Below the pieces are notes generated by a model. The model made no database searches, was not told where the DNA came from, and saw only the letters and a list, made by a program, of their open reading frames with translations. Shown here in pieces: positions 38,605 through 51,569 of a stretch of 64,000 bases of DNA (positions are counted from its first letter, which is position 1; each line of letters starts with the position of its first letter). A program made the translations under genes and the position numbers. Source of the stretch: Lasioglossum baleicum (Eukaryota; Arthropoda; Insecta; Hymenoptera; Halictidae); the NCBI RefSeq assembly GCF_051020765.1, contig NW_027469101.1:744001-808000 (forward strand), written 5' to 3'.

Positions 38605-39060
38605 CGGGTTAGTCTTTCGGAGGGTAAGGCATTCTCTAAATAGTTTGCACCTACATATATACGTAGCGTTATGCAACGGCCTGACGGACTGCTTTTATAT
38701 TCAAGCCATGAATTGAGGTGTCTGTTTCCAATTCTGTACAGCGATCTTACTCCCGGAATATCTGGTTTGACTTTCCGAATCACAGTATATATGAAGCTAT
38801 TGGCTTAAGTGTGCATCACTCAAAGCAGGTGCTAACATTTTCAAACGCCTTGACCCTCGATATTGATATTTATGCACTTAAATGTGGTGCCTGTCCACTA
38901 CAATTGTCTACACAATTGTTTCCGTGAACAATAAGCGAGGCACTCGCTACAGCGTGTTAGGTTCCCGGAAGATAAGCTTTCGGTAAAAGGAATGACTTAA
39001 TACGAATTGGTAATGTTCGCCGACATTTTGATACTCTACTTTTCCATTCATACTGTCGAT
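38605..39060 (-). repeat. Higher-order variant run V1-B, copy 4
   Basis: Half-1 with ACGGCCTGACGGACTGC and CAATTCTGTACAGCGATC, B-type half-2 with GATATTGATATTTATGCAC, then GTTCGCCGACATTTTGATAC. It lies about 13 monomers from copy 3, while the other spacings are about 28-31 monomers, so the higher-order unit is not strictly periodic. Confidence 0.72.
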
Positions 39061-39399
39061 TAATATATCTATTGCCAGGAATGTTCATCGGATTCTCTCC
39101 CGGCATACCTCGTATGACTTTCCGAATCACTGGATAGGTGAAGCTATTGACTTAGCTGTTCGTCTCTCACAGAAGGTTGTAAAGTTTCCTACGATTTCAC
39201 CCTCGACCATCTACTTCATACATGAAATAAATGTGCCCTGCACTAACAAATGTAAACTAATTTTCATCTCTATACACGAAGTTATACTGTCGATGCAGCG
39301 GGTTTCTTTCTCGGAGGGTAGGTCCTTCGGTAAATAGTTTGACTCTATACCAATCCGTAACGTCCAACAACTGTTTGACTCTGTACATTAATGGTTACA

Positions 39400-39430
39400 C
39401 CGCGAATAATGTGATAAGGATCTCGAACGG
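39400..39430 (-). other. Internal deletion of half-1, ~109 bp
   Basis: The half-1 tail CACCGCGAATAATGTG joins half-2 tail ATAAGGATCTCGAACGG, removing most of half-1. Two consecutive units together span 583 bp. Confidence 0.82.
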
Positions 39431-40499
39431 TTTGGCACTAGATCTTCTAATTCATACATCAAATTAAAGTGCCAGTAACGAAAATGCACACTAATTTATA
39501 TCTGTGATCACAAAGTTATACCCTCGATACAGCGGGTTAGCTTGTCGGAAGGTAAGCCCTTCTGTAAGTACTTACCTCAGTAGAAATAGACAACTATCTA
39601 CATCGATCTGAGTCTGTACTCTAATATTCATACCGTGAATTAGGGTGTCTGATACCAATACTGTATAGCGGATTTACACCCGAAATACCTGGTGTGACTC
39701 TCGGAATCACAGGATAGGTGAAGCTATCAGCTTTTCTATGTGACACTACGTAATGTTGGTAACGTTCTCGTTCTATTTGACCATCGATCTACTAATTCAT
39801 ACTTGAAATTAAGGTGCCGTCCCTAAAATGTATACTATTGTTGTTCCATGAACACGAAGTTATACTCTCGCTACAGCGGGTTAGGTTCGCGGAAAGTGAG
39901 GTCCTCTGTAAAAATTTTGAATCTATACCAATAAGTATCGATTTACAACGCCTCGAGTATGTACGTTAATATTCATAACGAGAATTAAGGTGTCCATTGC
40001 CAAACGGTTCAGCGGACTTACTCCCGGAATACCAGGTTTGATTCTTGGAATCTAGGAATAGGTGAAGCTATGGACTTAGCTGTTCGTCTCGCAAAAATGT
40101 TGGGATCGTTCTCGAGCGGTTTGACACTCGAGCTTCTCAGCTATGCACGAAGTGCCCTTCACTGAATTGTCTACTAAACTGCTTCTCTAATCACGAAGTT
40201 ACACTCTCGATACAGCGGCTTATGTTCTCGGAATGTGAGGCCTTCGGAAAGAAGTGTGACTCAACACCATTTGATCACGGTCTCCTGCAGTTTGTCTTTC
40301 TACTTTAAATTTCAAAAGGTGAATTAACGTGACTCGGTTCAAAACTGTTCGGCCGATTTACACCCGGCATGCCTTGTTTTACTTTCGGCATCAAAGGATT
40401 GGTGTAGCTATTGACAGAACCGTTCGACTCTCAATGAAGTCGGTAACATTTTCAAAAGGTTTGACCCCCGGTCTCTATACTTCATACATGAAATTTAGG

Positions 40500-40516
40500 T
40501 GCCAGTCACTAGTAAA
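40500..40516. other. Inversion junction J4 (- to +)
   Basis: Reverse-complement half-2 (GGTGCCAGTCACT) runs directly into + strand half-1 (AGTAAATCCGCC). The sequence CACTAGTAAA at the joint leaves at most a few bases of microhomology. Unlike J2, the two arms come from different halves of the monomer. Confidence 0.9.
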
Positions 40517-41809
40517 TCCGCCATACGGCATTGGCATTAGACACACAATATTAGGCTATAGATATTCAAATACAGAGTCCAACCGTTGCAGAAGGCTACC
40601 TATTGGTATAGACTCATTGTCTGTACCCAACTCCCGCCCTTCCGAGAATATAACTGGTTGCGCCGAGTTTCTTCCTTATTGTTCACGGCAACAGATTGGT
40701 AGGCAAATTGGCAGGCGGTCACCACATTTTCCTGTATAAATATTAAAATCGACACACACCGTTCGAGATCGTTGCCGCCATATTTGAGGATCGAACGGCG
40801 TCGTCAATGGGTACACCTTTCCTGGAATTCCGAGAGACAGATGAGGTATTCCGGGTGTAAATCTGCCGCACAGTATTGGCATTAGGCACCCCATTCCACG
40901 GTATAAGTACAAAAGTACACAGCCAAACCGCTTTAGAACGTTACATGCTAGTATAGGGTCATACATTTCACAGAAGGCCTTACCTTCGAGAAGCAATCCC
41001 GCTGTATCGAGAGTATATCTTCGTGTTCGGAGAAGCGAGTTAGTAGGCATTTTAGTGAAGGACAAATTAATTTCATGCATGAAATATATAGATCGAGGGT
41101 CAAACAATTCGAGAACGATACCAACTTCTTTGAGAGACGAATGCTTTACTCAATAGCTTCCCCTACCCTGTGATTCCCTGAGTCGAACCAGGTACTTCGG
41201 GAGTACATCGGCAGCGCAGAATTAGCATTAGACTCCATATTTTACGGTATCAATAATATTGAACAGAGTCAGACCGTTGTAGAACGATACCAGTTGGTAT
41301 ATGGTCAATCTTTGTACGGAGGGCCTTACCTTCTGAGAATCTAACACGCAGTACCGACAGAATTACGTCGTGTTCAGAGAAGCAAGATAGTATGCATTTT
41401 AGTGACTGGCACCTTAATTACATGTATGAATTAGAAAATCGAGGGTCAAACAGTTCGAGAACGTTACCAACTTCTTTCAGATTCGAACGGCAACTTCAAC
41501 AGCTTCACCTACACCGTGATTCCGAGAGTCATACCTTGTACTTGGGAACTAAATCTGTTGAACAGTTTGGGCAGTAGTCACCACTGTTTGAATATTAATT
41601 TCGATCGTCAAATCGATTGAGAATGAAACCAATTGGTATATAGTCTTACTTTTTACCGAATACCATAGCTTACGAAAACCTTTCCCGATGAACCGAGAAT
41701 ATAACTTCTTGTTCAGAGAAGCAAATTACTATACAATTCAGTGACGGTCACCTTTATCTCAAGTGTGTATCAGGAGGCCCAGGATGGAACTGTTCAAGAA
41801 CGTTAGCAC

Positions 41810-42935
41810 CTTCCTTGGGAACCGAACGGCTAAGTCAATGGCTGCACCTCGCCTGTGATTCCCCGAGTCAAATGAGGTACCCCGGCAATAATTCTGCTGA
41901 GCAGTATTGGCATTAGGCACGCTAATTCAAGGTGTAAATATTAAAGGACACAGTGACATCGTTGTAGTTCGTTACCTATTGGTAGATAGTCAAATTTGTA
42001 ACGAAGGCCCAACCATCCTGAAAGATAAACCCGCTGTATCGTGAGTATATCTTTGTGTTTAGAGGAACAAACTAGTATTCACTTCAGTGACGAGCATCAC
42101 AATTTCGTGTAGGAATAAGAAGATCGATCGTCATGCCGATTGATTTCATTACCATCTCTTTTGAAGGTCGTCCAGCAAAATCAATACGATCACCTATACT
42201 GTAACTCCGAGAGATAAATCAGGTATCACGGGAGTAAATCCGCTGAACTGTATAGGCAATTGACACCCTAGTTCACGGTATGGATATTAAAGTAGAGCGG
42301 GAAACGGGTTGAAAATTTTGCTAATTGTTAAAAAGTCATTCTTTCTACCCAATGTCCTGCCTTCCGGGAACATAACCCGCTGCACGGTGTGCCCTGCTCA
42401 GTGTTCACGCAAACAAAGCAGTATACATGTTGGCATAGGGACACCTTATTTTCATATCTGGGTACCAAATACGAGAGTCAACCCTCCGGGAACAATCCTG
42501 CCTTCATCAAGATTCGAACGGCTAAATCAATATCTTCAACTGTCCTGTCATTCCTATAGCCGTACCGGATACACCTGGAGCTATTCCGATGTACATTATC
42601 CGCTATGGACACCTTAACTCAAGGTTTGCATATTAAAGTAGAGCGTGAAACTGTTCGAGACCGTTAGCAATTGGTTTGAAGTCATACGTTTATCCGGAGA
42701 CATTACCTTCCGAGAAACTAGCCCGCTGTATATACAGCATAACTTCGTGTTTAGAGATACAAGTTAGTGTATATTATAGTGATGGGCACCTTAATTTCAT
42801 GTATGAATGAGAAAATCGTGAGGCAAACATTTCCAGAACATTATCACCTTCTTGGAGTGTCGAACGGTTAAGTCAATAGCTTCACCTATCCTACGCTTCC
42901 GAGAGATGACCATGTATGCCCAGAGGAAATCCGCT
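41810..42935 (+). repeat. Segmental duplication SD1, copy a
   Basis: About 3.25 monomers that match 59,664-60,790 at a nearly constant offset of 17,853-17,854 bases, so there is no net length change across 1.1 kb. Both copies share private words such as CCAGCAAAATCAATACGATC and TCTGGGTACCAAA. Identity in the right half is about 92 % by eye; around 42,751-42,838 only two differences were seen. This is the most recent-looking duplication in the window. Confidence 0.93.
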
Positions 42936-45900
42936 GCACAGTATTTGCTCTGGACACCTATACTCTAGGCATGGGAAGTAATGTAGGGGGTCAAATCGTC
43001 GGAGAACCTTACCAATTGTTATATTGTCATAATTTTGAGGGAACACGTTACTCTCCGAGAGCGTATCCCGCTGTATCGGGAGTATAATTTTGTGATAAGA
43101 GAAGCAAATTAGTATACATTTTAGTGACGGGCTCCTTAATTTCATGTATGAATGAGACGATCGAGGTGCAAACCGATCCAGATCGTTACTACCTTCACTG
43201 TGAAATCGCATATATAACACAGTAGCTTCACTAATCCTGTGTTTTCTAAGAGTCTTACTTGGTATATCAGGAGCATGTCGGCTACAGATTATTTGCAATG
43301 GACACATTAAATCACAGTTTGAATATTAATGCAGAGCGTGAACCCGCCGATGAACGTTACCAGTAGTTATAGATTCAAACACTTTACCGATGGCATTACC
43401 TTTCGCGAAACTCACAGGCTTCATCGAAGGTATTAGTTCGTTTTCAGAGAAAGAAATTATAATTCATTTCAGTTAAGTGCATCTTCACTTCTTGTATGAA
43501 TTAGAATATCGAGGGTCAAATGGTTTCAGAACGATACCACCTACTTTGAGAGACGCACAACGAAGTCAATAGTTTCACCTGTCCTTCGATACCGGGACTC
43601 AACCCAGGTATTGCGGGAGTGAATCGGCTGTACAAAATTGGCATCATACACCCTATTTCGCGGTGTGAATATTAAAGTCCAGACTCAAACCGCTGTAGAT
43701 CGACACCTATTGCATTCTAGTCAAACTTTTTACCGAAGGCCTTTCCTTCCGAGAAGCAAGCCCGCTGTATCGAGAGTATAACTTCGAGTCCAGAGGATCA
43801 AATTAGAAAACATTTAAGCGACGTGGACCTTAATTTCATTATGAATAAGAAGGTCGATAGTCAAACCGTTCCAGAAAGTTACCACATCTTTTGAGATTGG
43901 AACTGCTATGTCATTAGCATCATACACCCTGTGAGTCCGCATGTCAATCGAGATATTTCGACAGGAAATGCGCTCTACAGTATTGGCAATAGACACCGTC
44001 ATTCACGGTATGAACATTAAGGTAGACAGTCAATTTGTCGGAGATCATTATCATTTGGTATATAGTCACTCTCTTTGCCGAAGGCCTTACCTTCCTGGAA
44101 TATAACTCACTGTAACGAGATAATTATTTCGGGTTCAAGGAAACAAATTAGTATACATTTCAGTAACGTACAACTTAAATTTCATGTACGAATAAGAAGA
44201 GTGAGGGTCAAACCGCTTCACAATGTTTCCACTTCCTATGAGTGTCGAACTTTTAGATCAACAGCAACACCTATCCTATGATTACGATGGTAAAACCAGC
44301 TAATTCGGGGGTCCATGCGCTATACACCTCTGGCAACGAACACCCTGATTCACGGTAGGAATATTAAGGAGGAGCGCCAAATCTTTGTATAATTTTATTA
44401 ATCGCTATAAAGTCAAACGTTTTTCCGAATGCCTTACCGTTCTCGAAACTAACACGGCGTATCGCGAGTATAGCTCCGTGTTTAGAGAAATGCGTTAGCA
44501 TACAATTCTGTGACGGCACTTCAAATTCATGGATGGATTTGAATACCGGAAGTCAAAGCTTTCGAGGACATTACCACCTTCTGTGAGAGACGGACGGCTA
44601 AGTCAGTAGCTTCACCTAGCCTGTGATTCCGAAAGTGCAACCAGGTATTCCTAGAGTAAATCAGCTGAACAGTTTTGGCACCGTACACCTTAATTCGCGG
44701 TTTCAATATTAAAGTTGAGAGTAAAGCAGTTGGAGGAAATCATCAGTTGGAATACAGTCATACTTCACACCGAATAACTATCCTTCCGAGAAGATTACCC
44801 GCTGTGTCGAGAGCACACCTTCGTGCTCGGTAAAGCAAATTAGTGTCCGACTCGGAGACGAACACATTAATTTCATCTATATATTAGAATATCCAGGTTC
44901 AAACTGTTCTAGAACGATACCACCTTCCTTGAGAGTCGAACGGCTAAGCCAATAGCTTCACGTATACTGTGATTTTGATAAGCGATCCAGGTATACGTGG
45001 AGATCGACCACTGAAAACTATTGGCAATAGACACATCAATCCGCGGTATGTAGATTAAAGTGGAGAGTCAAACCCTCGGAGAACATTACCAATTAGAATA
45101 AAGTCCTTTTTTCGCCAAATACCTTCCCCTTTGTTATCTTATCCCGCTGTGCCGAGTGTGTAATTTCGTGTAGAGAGAAAGATGTTAGTATACATTTTAA
45201 TGACGGGCACCTTATTTACACACACGAATAGAAAAATCATGAGTATAACACTTTGAGAACGTTGCCACCTTCTGTAAAGTTCGAACGGCTAAGCCAACAG
45301 TTTCACCTGTCCTTTGATCTCAAGAGTCAAACCAGGTAATCCGCGTCTAAACTCACTGTGCAGTACTGCCATTAGTCGCACAATTCCACGGAATAAATAT
45401 TGAGGAAGAGAGTCAGTGCGACGTGGAACAATACCTATTTCAATATAGACAGACATTCTACCGATGGCCTTATTTTCAAAAAAGCTAACCCGCTGAACCG
45501 AAATTATAGCTTCCGTTTCGGTGAAATATATTATTTTACATTTTAGTGACGGTCACCATTGTATCATGCATAAATTATAAGATCGAGGGCTAAAGCGTTC
45601 GAGAACATCACGACCGATATTGAGAGTAGATCAGTTAAGTCAATACCATCCTGCGATTCCGAGGGGCAACCGTGGTTTTTTGGGAGTAAATACGCTGGTC
45701 AGTATTGGCAATAGACACCTCAATTCACGGCATGAATATTAAAGTAGAGCGTCCAACCGCTTAAGAAAACAAGCAAATGGTATGAAGTCATACATTTTAC
45801 TGATGACCTTGCCATCCGGAGGCGTATCCAGCTGTACCGAGTGTATAAGGCCGTGCTCAGAGAAAGGAATTAGTTTTCATTTCTGTGACTGTAGCCTTTA

Positions 45901-46724
45901 CTTCATGTATGAATGAGAAGATCGAGTATGTATCAATTAAGTGAACGGGGGTCCAAACGTCCTAGGTCGATAGCACATTCTGTGAGAGACGAACGGCTGA
46001 AGAAGTAGCACCACATATTCTGTGATTCCGAAAGTCGAACCAGGTATTCCGGGAGTATATCCGCTGTACAATATTGGCAACGGATCCTCAATCCACGGTA
46101 TGAATATTAAAGTAGAGAGGCAATCCGTCGGAGAACATTACCCAATGGTATAAAGACAAACTTTCTACCGGATACTTTACATTCTGCGAACCTATCCCGC
46201 TGTATCGGGGGCATAACTTCGTGTTCGGAGAAACATATTAGTATACATTTTAGTGATGTAATCCTTAATTACGTGTATGAACTGGAAGATCGAAGAACGC
46301 TTCCACCATCATTGAGTGTGGTGCGACATAGTCAGGAGCTAAAACGCTCATATCGGTTGCGAGGGGCAGGTCAGATATACCAGGAATAAATCCGCTGAAC
46401 ATAATTGGCAATGGACATCTTAATTCACGGTATTAGTATTAAAGTAGCGCGTCAAACAGTTTGAGAGCGTTACTAATTGGTATAAAGTCAAACGTTTTGC
46501 CGAAGGCCTTACAATCCGCGAACCTCACCGGCTTCTTCGAGATCATAACTTCGTGCTCAGAGGAAGAAACTAGTCATTGTTTTAGTGCCGGACACCTTAA
46601 CACTTTGAATGAAGTAGAAAATCGAGGGTCAAACCGCTCGAGACCGTTACCAGCTCCTTCGAGAGTCGAACTGCTGAGTCAACAGCATCACCTATACTAG
46701 TGATTCCGAGAGTCAAGCTTGGCA

Positions 46725-46760
46725 TTCCAGGAGTAAATGAAGAGAAGCTACCCCGCCGTA
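46725..46760 (+). other. Internal deletion, ~122 bp
   Basis: Half-1 text CCAGGAGTAAATGA switches to half-2 text AGAGAAGCTACCCCGCC near 46,740, removing the half-1 tail and half-2 start. Unit length is 224 bp. Confidence 0.83.
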
Positions 46761-47234
46761 TCGAGAGTATATCTTCGTTTTCAGAGGATGACATTACTAT
46801 ACATTTTAGTGTTTGGCACCATATGTTCATGTATGAATTTGAAGATAGGTGATCAGATCGTTCCAGAGGGATACCATCATCTTTGAGAGTCGCACAGCTG
46901 CGTCTACAGCTTCACCTATCCTGTGTTTCTGAGACTCAAACATGGAATTCCAGGAGAAAATTCCGCTGAAGAGTATTGACATTTGTCACATTAATTCACG
47001 GTTTGAATATGAAAGTAGAGTGTGAAACAGCTGTAGAACGTTACCTATTCTTAGAGAGTCAACATTTTTTCCAATGACCTTAACTTCCGAGAACCTAACA
47101 CGCTGTATCAGTGGTATTTCATCGTGTACAGAGATGCAAATTAGTATACATTTTTGTGATTGGTACACTAAATTCCTGTATAAATTAAGCGATTGAGTGT
47201 CAAAACTTTCGAGAACATTACCACCGTCTTTGTG

Positions 47235-47405
47235 GTTCGAACGGCTAAGTCAATAGCTACATCTATCCTCTGATTCCGAGAGTCAAACCTGGCATTCCTG
47301 GAGTAAATACGCTTAACTGTATTGGATCTAGACACCTTAATTCACTGCCTGGATGTCAAGGTAATGCGTCAAACCGTATAAGAACGTTACCACACTCTCT
47401 GAGAG
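47235..47405 (+). repeat. Half-1 unit, half-2 missing
   Basis: Anchor spacing is 170 bp. AAGAACGTTACCACACTC continues into GAGAGTCGAACGG with no half-2 between. Confidence 0.9.
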
Positions 47406-47784
47406 TCGAACGGATAAGGCTATAGCTCCATCTATCCTGTGATTCCGAGAATAAAACTGGGTAATCCGAGAGTAAATCCGCTTAAGAGTTGTCGCACTAG
47501 ATGCCGTAGTTTGCCAAGTGAATACTAAAATAGAGTGACACATGGTGTGAGAACTTTGCTAATTGCTATAGAGTCAAACATTTTACCGAGTACCTTACTG
47601 TCCAAGAAGATAACCCGGGGTATCGAGAGTATAAGTTCGTGTTGATAGAAAAAAACTGAATATCCATTGCAATCTCGGGGACCTTAACTTCATGTACGAA
47701 TTAGAAGATCGACTGTCAAACCGTTCGAGAACATTGCCACCTTCTGTACGAGACGAACGGCTAAGTGAATAGTTTGACATATCC

Positions 47785-47815
47785 TGCTATAGCGAGAATG
47801 AAGCGATTATATCAC
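47785..47815 (+). other. Internal deletion, ~92 bp
   Basis: Half-1 text CTATAGCGAGAATGAAGC continues as GATTATATCACAATTGC, the half-2 start, so the half-1 tail is missing. Unit length is 254 bp. Confidence 0.8.
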
Positions 47816-48157
47816 AATTGCTGTAAAATCAAACGCTTGTCCGAAGGTCACACCTTCCGTGAACTTTACCCGCTTCATCGAGTGAGTAACTTCGTGTTCA
47901 GAGAAAGCAATTTGTATTCAATTCAGGGACGGATACCCTAACTTCTTGTATGAATTAGAATATCGTGTGTTTAGCATTTCGAGAACGTTACCACCTTGTT
48001 TGGGAATCTAACGGCTAGGTGAATGGTTTCACCTATCCTGTGATTCCGACAGTCAAACCCCCGTATTTCAGGAGTAAACCGGCTGAAGATTATTGGCATA
48101 AGTCACCTTAATTCAAAGCATGGATATCAACGTAGAGAGTCAAACCGATTGGGAATG

Positions 48158-48170
48158 TTATATATATATA
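48158..48170 (+). repeat. Short TA run at a deletion
   Basis: TTATATATATATA lies where the first ~55 bp of a half-2 are missing; the surrounding anchor spacing is 289 bp. The TA run probably marks the repaired joint. Confidence 0.7.
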
Positions 48171-48635
48171 GGGTAAAACATCGTGTTCTCAGGAACAAAT
48201 TAGTATACATTCTAGTGAATGGCATATTAATTTGATGATTGGAATTGAATATCGAGGGTCAAACCATTTTGAAACGTGACCACCGTCTCTGGGATTCGTA
48301 CAGCAATGCCAGTTGCCTCATCAATCCTGTGATTCCGAGTTCCAAACCAGGTATTCCGGGTGTAAATCCGCTGAACAGCATTGGTAATAGAGACCTCAGT
48401 TCACAGTCTGAGTACTATAGAAGAGAGTCCAACCGTCGGGGAACAATACCAATTCGTATGGAGTAAACTTTTTCGGATGGCATTAATTCCGAGAACCAAA
48501 CCCGCTGTATCAAGGGTAGAACTTTGTGATCGGAGGAAGAAATGATTATACATTTCAGTGACGAACACGTTTATTTCTTGCATGAATTAGAAGATCGAGC
48601 TTCAACCCTTTCCATAACGTTACCACCTACTGTGA

Positions 48636-49395
48636 AACTAACGCCCGAGTCAATAGCATCACCAATCCTGTGATTGCGTGTGTCAAACCATGTATTCCGG
48701 GAGTAAATCTGCTGAACAATTTTGGCAATAGACATCGTCATTCACGGTATGCATATTTAAGTACAGAGTCAAACCGCTGTAGAATGTTATCAACTCAAAC
48801 AATGTAATCCTTTTTACCCAATACCGTGACTTCCAAGAATCTATCCCGCTCTAGCTAGTGTGTAGCATAGTGTTCACAGAAACAAATTCGTTGACATTTC
48901 ATGAGACGGACCCGTCAGTTTCACGCATGGATAGCAAAATTGAGAGTCAAACTTTTCGAGAACGTTAGCACCTTTGTTTATAGTCGTACTCATAAGTCAG
49001 TAGCTCCACCAACCCTGTTATTCTGAGAATCAGACCAGGATATCCTAGTGTCTATCCGCAGTATATTTTTGGCAATAGACACCTTATCATACGGTATAAA
49101 TAGTAATATTCAAATTTGAACCATCGTAGCATGTTACCTACTGATATTCTGTCAAACATTTTACAGGATTCCATACCCTTGGAGTACCCAACCCGCTGCA
49201 GCAAGTGTCCTGCTTACTGCTCAATGAGTCAAATTAGCAGACACCTTAGCAAATGGACATATTAATTACATGTATCAATAGGAAGATGGAGGGTCAATTT
49301 GTGCGAGAATGTTACCACCCTCTTTGAGATTTGAAAGGCTAAGTCAATAGCATCTCCCATAATGCGATTCTATGAGTCATACCGTGCATTCCGGG
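48636..49395 (+). repeat. Segmental duplication SD2, copy a
   Basis: Two monomers, both with B-type half-2, that match 55,180-55,941 at an offset of about 6,545. Shared private text includes CGTCAGTTYCACG, TCAAACTTTTCGAGAACGTT and GCTGCAGCAAG. Similarity is strongest from 48,870 onward and weaker to its left. The older look compared with SD1 suggests an earlier event. Confidence 0.82.
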
Positions 49396-50019
49396 AGTTA
49401 ATACGCTGAACGGTTTAGGTAGTCAACACTTCAATTCGCGGTATAAATGTTAAGGTAGAGAGTTAATCCGTTTGAGAACGTTACCAATTGGAATAAAGTA
49501 AAACGTTTTATTCAATTCCTAACTCACCGAAAGCCTACCGCGTTATATCGAGGGCATGACTTGGTGTTCAGAGGAACAACTTAGTCAACATTTAAGTGAC
49601 GGGCACCATAACTTCATGTATGAAATAGAAGACCGATTGTAAAACCGTTCTATAACGTTATCACATTCTTTGATGGTCGAACAGCTATGTCAATAGCTTC
49701 AGCAGTCCTGTGATTCCGCGAGTCAAACCACGTTATTACTGTGGTAAATCCACTAGAACCGTATTGGCAATAGACACCATAATACACGGCTTGAATATTA
49801 AAATTGAGCGTCATACAATATGTGATCCTAATAACAATTGATAAAGTCAAACGTTTTACCGAAGGCCGTAACTTCCGCGAACCAAACACGCATCATCGAG
49901 AGTGTAACGTGTTCCCACGATCAAATTCGTAAACATTTTAGTGACGGGGACCTCAATTTTATTATGAATAAGACGATCAAGTGTCAAACCGTTCGAGAAA
50001 GTTACCTCCTTCTCTGTGA

Positions 50020-50188
50020 TCCAATCGGCTAAGTCAATAGCATAATGTATGCTGCGATTCCGACAGTCAAACAAGGCATTCTGGGAGTTAATGCGCTGTA
50101 AAGTATTGGCAATAGATATCCTATTTCTGGAGTGAATTTTAAAACAGAGCGTCAAACCATTTGAGAACGTTACCACACTTTTGGAGAG
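50020..50188 (+). repeat. Half-1 unit, half-2 missing
   Basis: Anchor spacing is 168 bp. GAGAACGTTACCACAC continues into GAGAGTCGAACGG near 50,166-50,185. Confidence 0.9.
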
Positions 50189-50876
50189 TCGAACGGATAA
50201 GTCAATAGCTTCACCTATACAGTGATTCGGAGAGAAATGTATTCCTGGAGCAAGTCCGGCAAGGAATATTGGTAATTGACTCCTTTATTCGCGGTTTGAA
50301 TATTAAAGTAGAGCGTCAAACTGTTTTAGATCGTTACAAATTGGTATAAAGTCAAACGTTTTAGCGAATGCCTTACCATCCAAGAACATAACCCGCTGTA
50401 GCGACGGTCACGATAAGTGCACACCGAAACAAGTTAGTAGATATTTTAGCAGGCGGACACCTTATTTTCATGAATAAATAGAATAATCGAGAATCAAGCC
50501 GTTCGAGAACGTTCCCACTTCTTTTGAGAGTCGAACGGCTGAGTAAATGGTCTCACCTATAGCTGTGATTCCGAGTGCCAAGCCTGGTACTCCAGGAGTA
50601 ATTGCGCCAAGCAGAATTGGCAATGGACGCCGTAATTCACGGTCTGAATGTTATAGTATAGCGTAAATTCGTCTGAGAAAGTTGACAGTAGGAATAAAGT
50701 TAAACGATTTACCTAAGACCATAACCTCTGAAAACCTATCCCGCTGTATCGAGAGTACAACATCGTGTTCAGAGAAACAAATTAGTACTGATTTTAGTGA
50801 CGGACACCATAATTTCATCTATGAATTGGAAGATCGAGTGTCAAACGGTTCGTGAACGTTACGACCTTCTGAAAGA

Positions 50877-51046
50877 GACGAACGGCTAAGTCAGTGGCAT
50901 CACCCATCCTGCGATTCCGATAGTCAACTCAGGTGTTCCGGGAGTAAATCAGCTGAACAGTATAAGTAATAGACACCTTCATTTACGGTTTGATTGTGAA
51001 AATAGAGCGTCAAACCGTTTGAGAACATTACCCCCCTCCTTGAGAT
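50877..51046 (+). repeat. Half-1 unit, half-2 missing
   Basis: Anchor spacing is 169 bp. GAGAACATTACCCCC runs into a half-1 start (CTTGAGATTTGTACGG). The very next monomer has gained a half-2. Confidence 0.9.
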
Positions 51047-51569
51047 TTGTACGGGCAAATCAATAGCCTCACCTTTCCAGTGATTCGGAGAGTCAAACCA
51101 GGTATGCCTGGTGCAAATCCGCTGAACATTGTTGGCAATAAACGTGCTTAATCAAGCAGTATGAATATTAAGGTACATAGTCAACCGTGGGTGAACATTT
51201 CCACTTTGTATATGGTCAATCTTCTTACGGACGGTCTTACCTTCCGAGAACTTATCCCGCTGTATCGACAGTGTAACTTCGTGTTTCAAGATGCCACGTA
51301 GTATCCATTTTAGTGACGGCACCTTTATTTCCTCTATGAAACAGAAGGTCGAGCGTTAAACCGTTTCAAGGCGATTCCAATTTGCATTATGTCAAACGTT
51401 TTACTGATGTCCTCACTCACCGAAAGCCTAACGCGGTGCATTGACTGCATTGTATGGAGCTCAGAGGAACAAATTGGAACACATTTTAGGCCCGGGCACC
51501 TTAACCTCACGTACCAAGTAGAAGATTGAGCGTCGAACCGCTCGGGAAACCTACCACAGTCTTTGAGAA
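51046..51569 (+). repeat. Unit with two half-2 copies in a row
   Basis: Anchor spacing is 523 bp, which is 346 + 177. A complete half-2 ends near 51,375 (GCGTTAAACCGTTTCAAGG) and a second half-2 starts at once (CCAATTTGCATTATGTCAAA). This is the reciprocal product of the half-2 losses. Confidence 0.9.

Larger units (their letters stand above)
22645..40508 (-). repeat. Satellite block 4, inverted orientation
   Basis: About 52 monomers in reverse complement, the longest inverted block. Anchors end near 22709, 23049, 23536, 23878, 24222, 24568, 24911, 25257, 25600, 25947, 26293, 26639, 26985, 27295, 27632, 27889, 28237, 28583, 28930, 29276, 29626, 29972, 30320, 30666, 31010, 31357, 31694, 31906, 32251, 32594, 32947, 33291, 33637, 33980, 34327, 34673, 35017, 35366, 35712, 35881, 36228, 36398, 36744, 37090, 37438, 37783, 38128, 38472, 38817, 39164, 39747, 40089, 40428. 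Exceptions are +141 at about 23,310 (partial duplication), deletions at about 27,110, 27,705, 31,800 and 39,415, and half-2 losses at about 35,740 and 36,250. The rest is regular. Confidence 0.95.

Noticed and set aside
40676..41107. Open reading frame of 143 codons on the minus strand, the longest in the window, and similar frames of 100-138 codons elsewhere.
   Set aside because: They read through satellite monomers. The period (346) is not a multiple of three, so no frame continues over several units. No protein family motif is visible.
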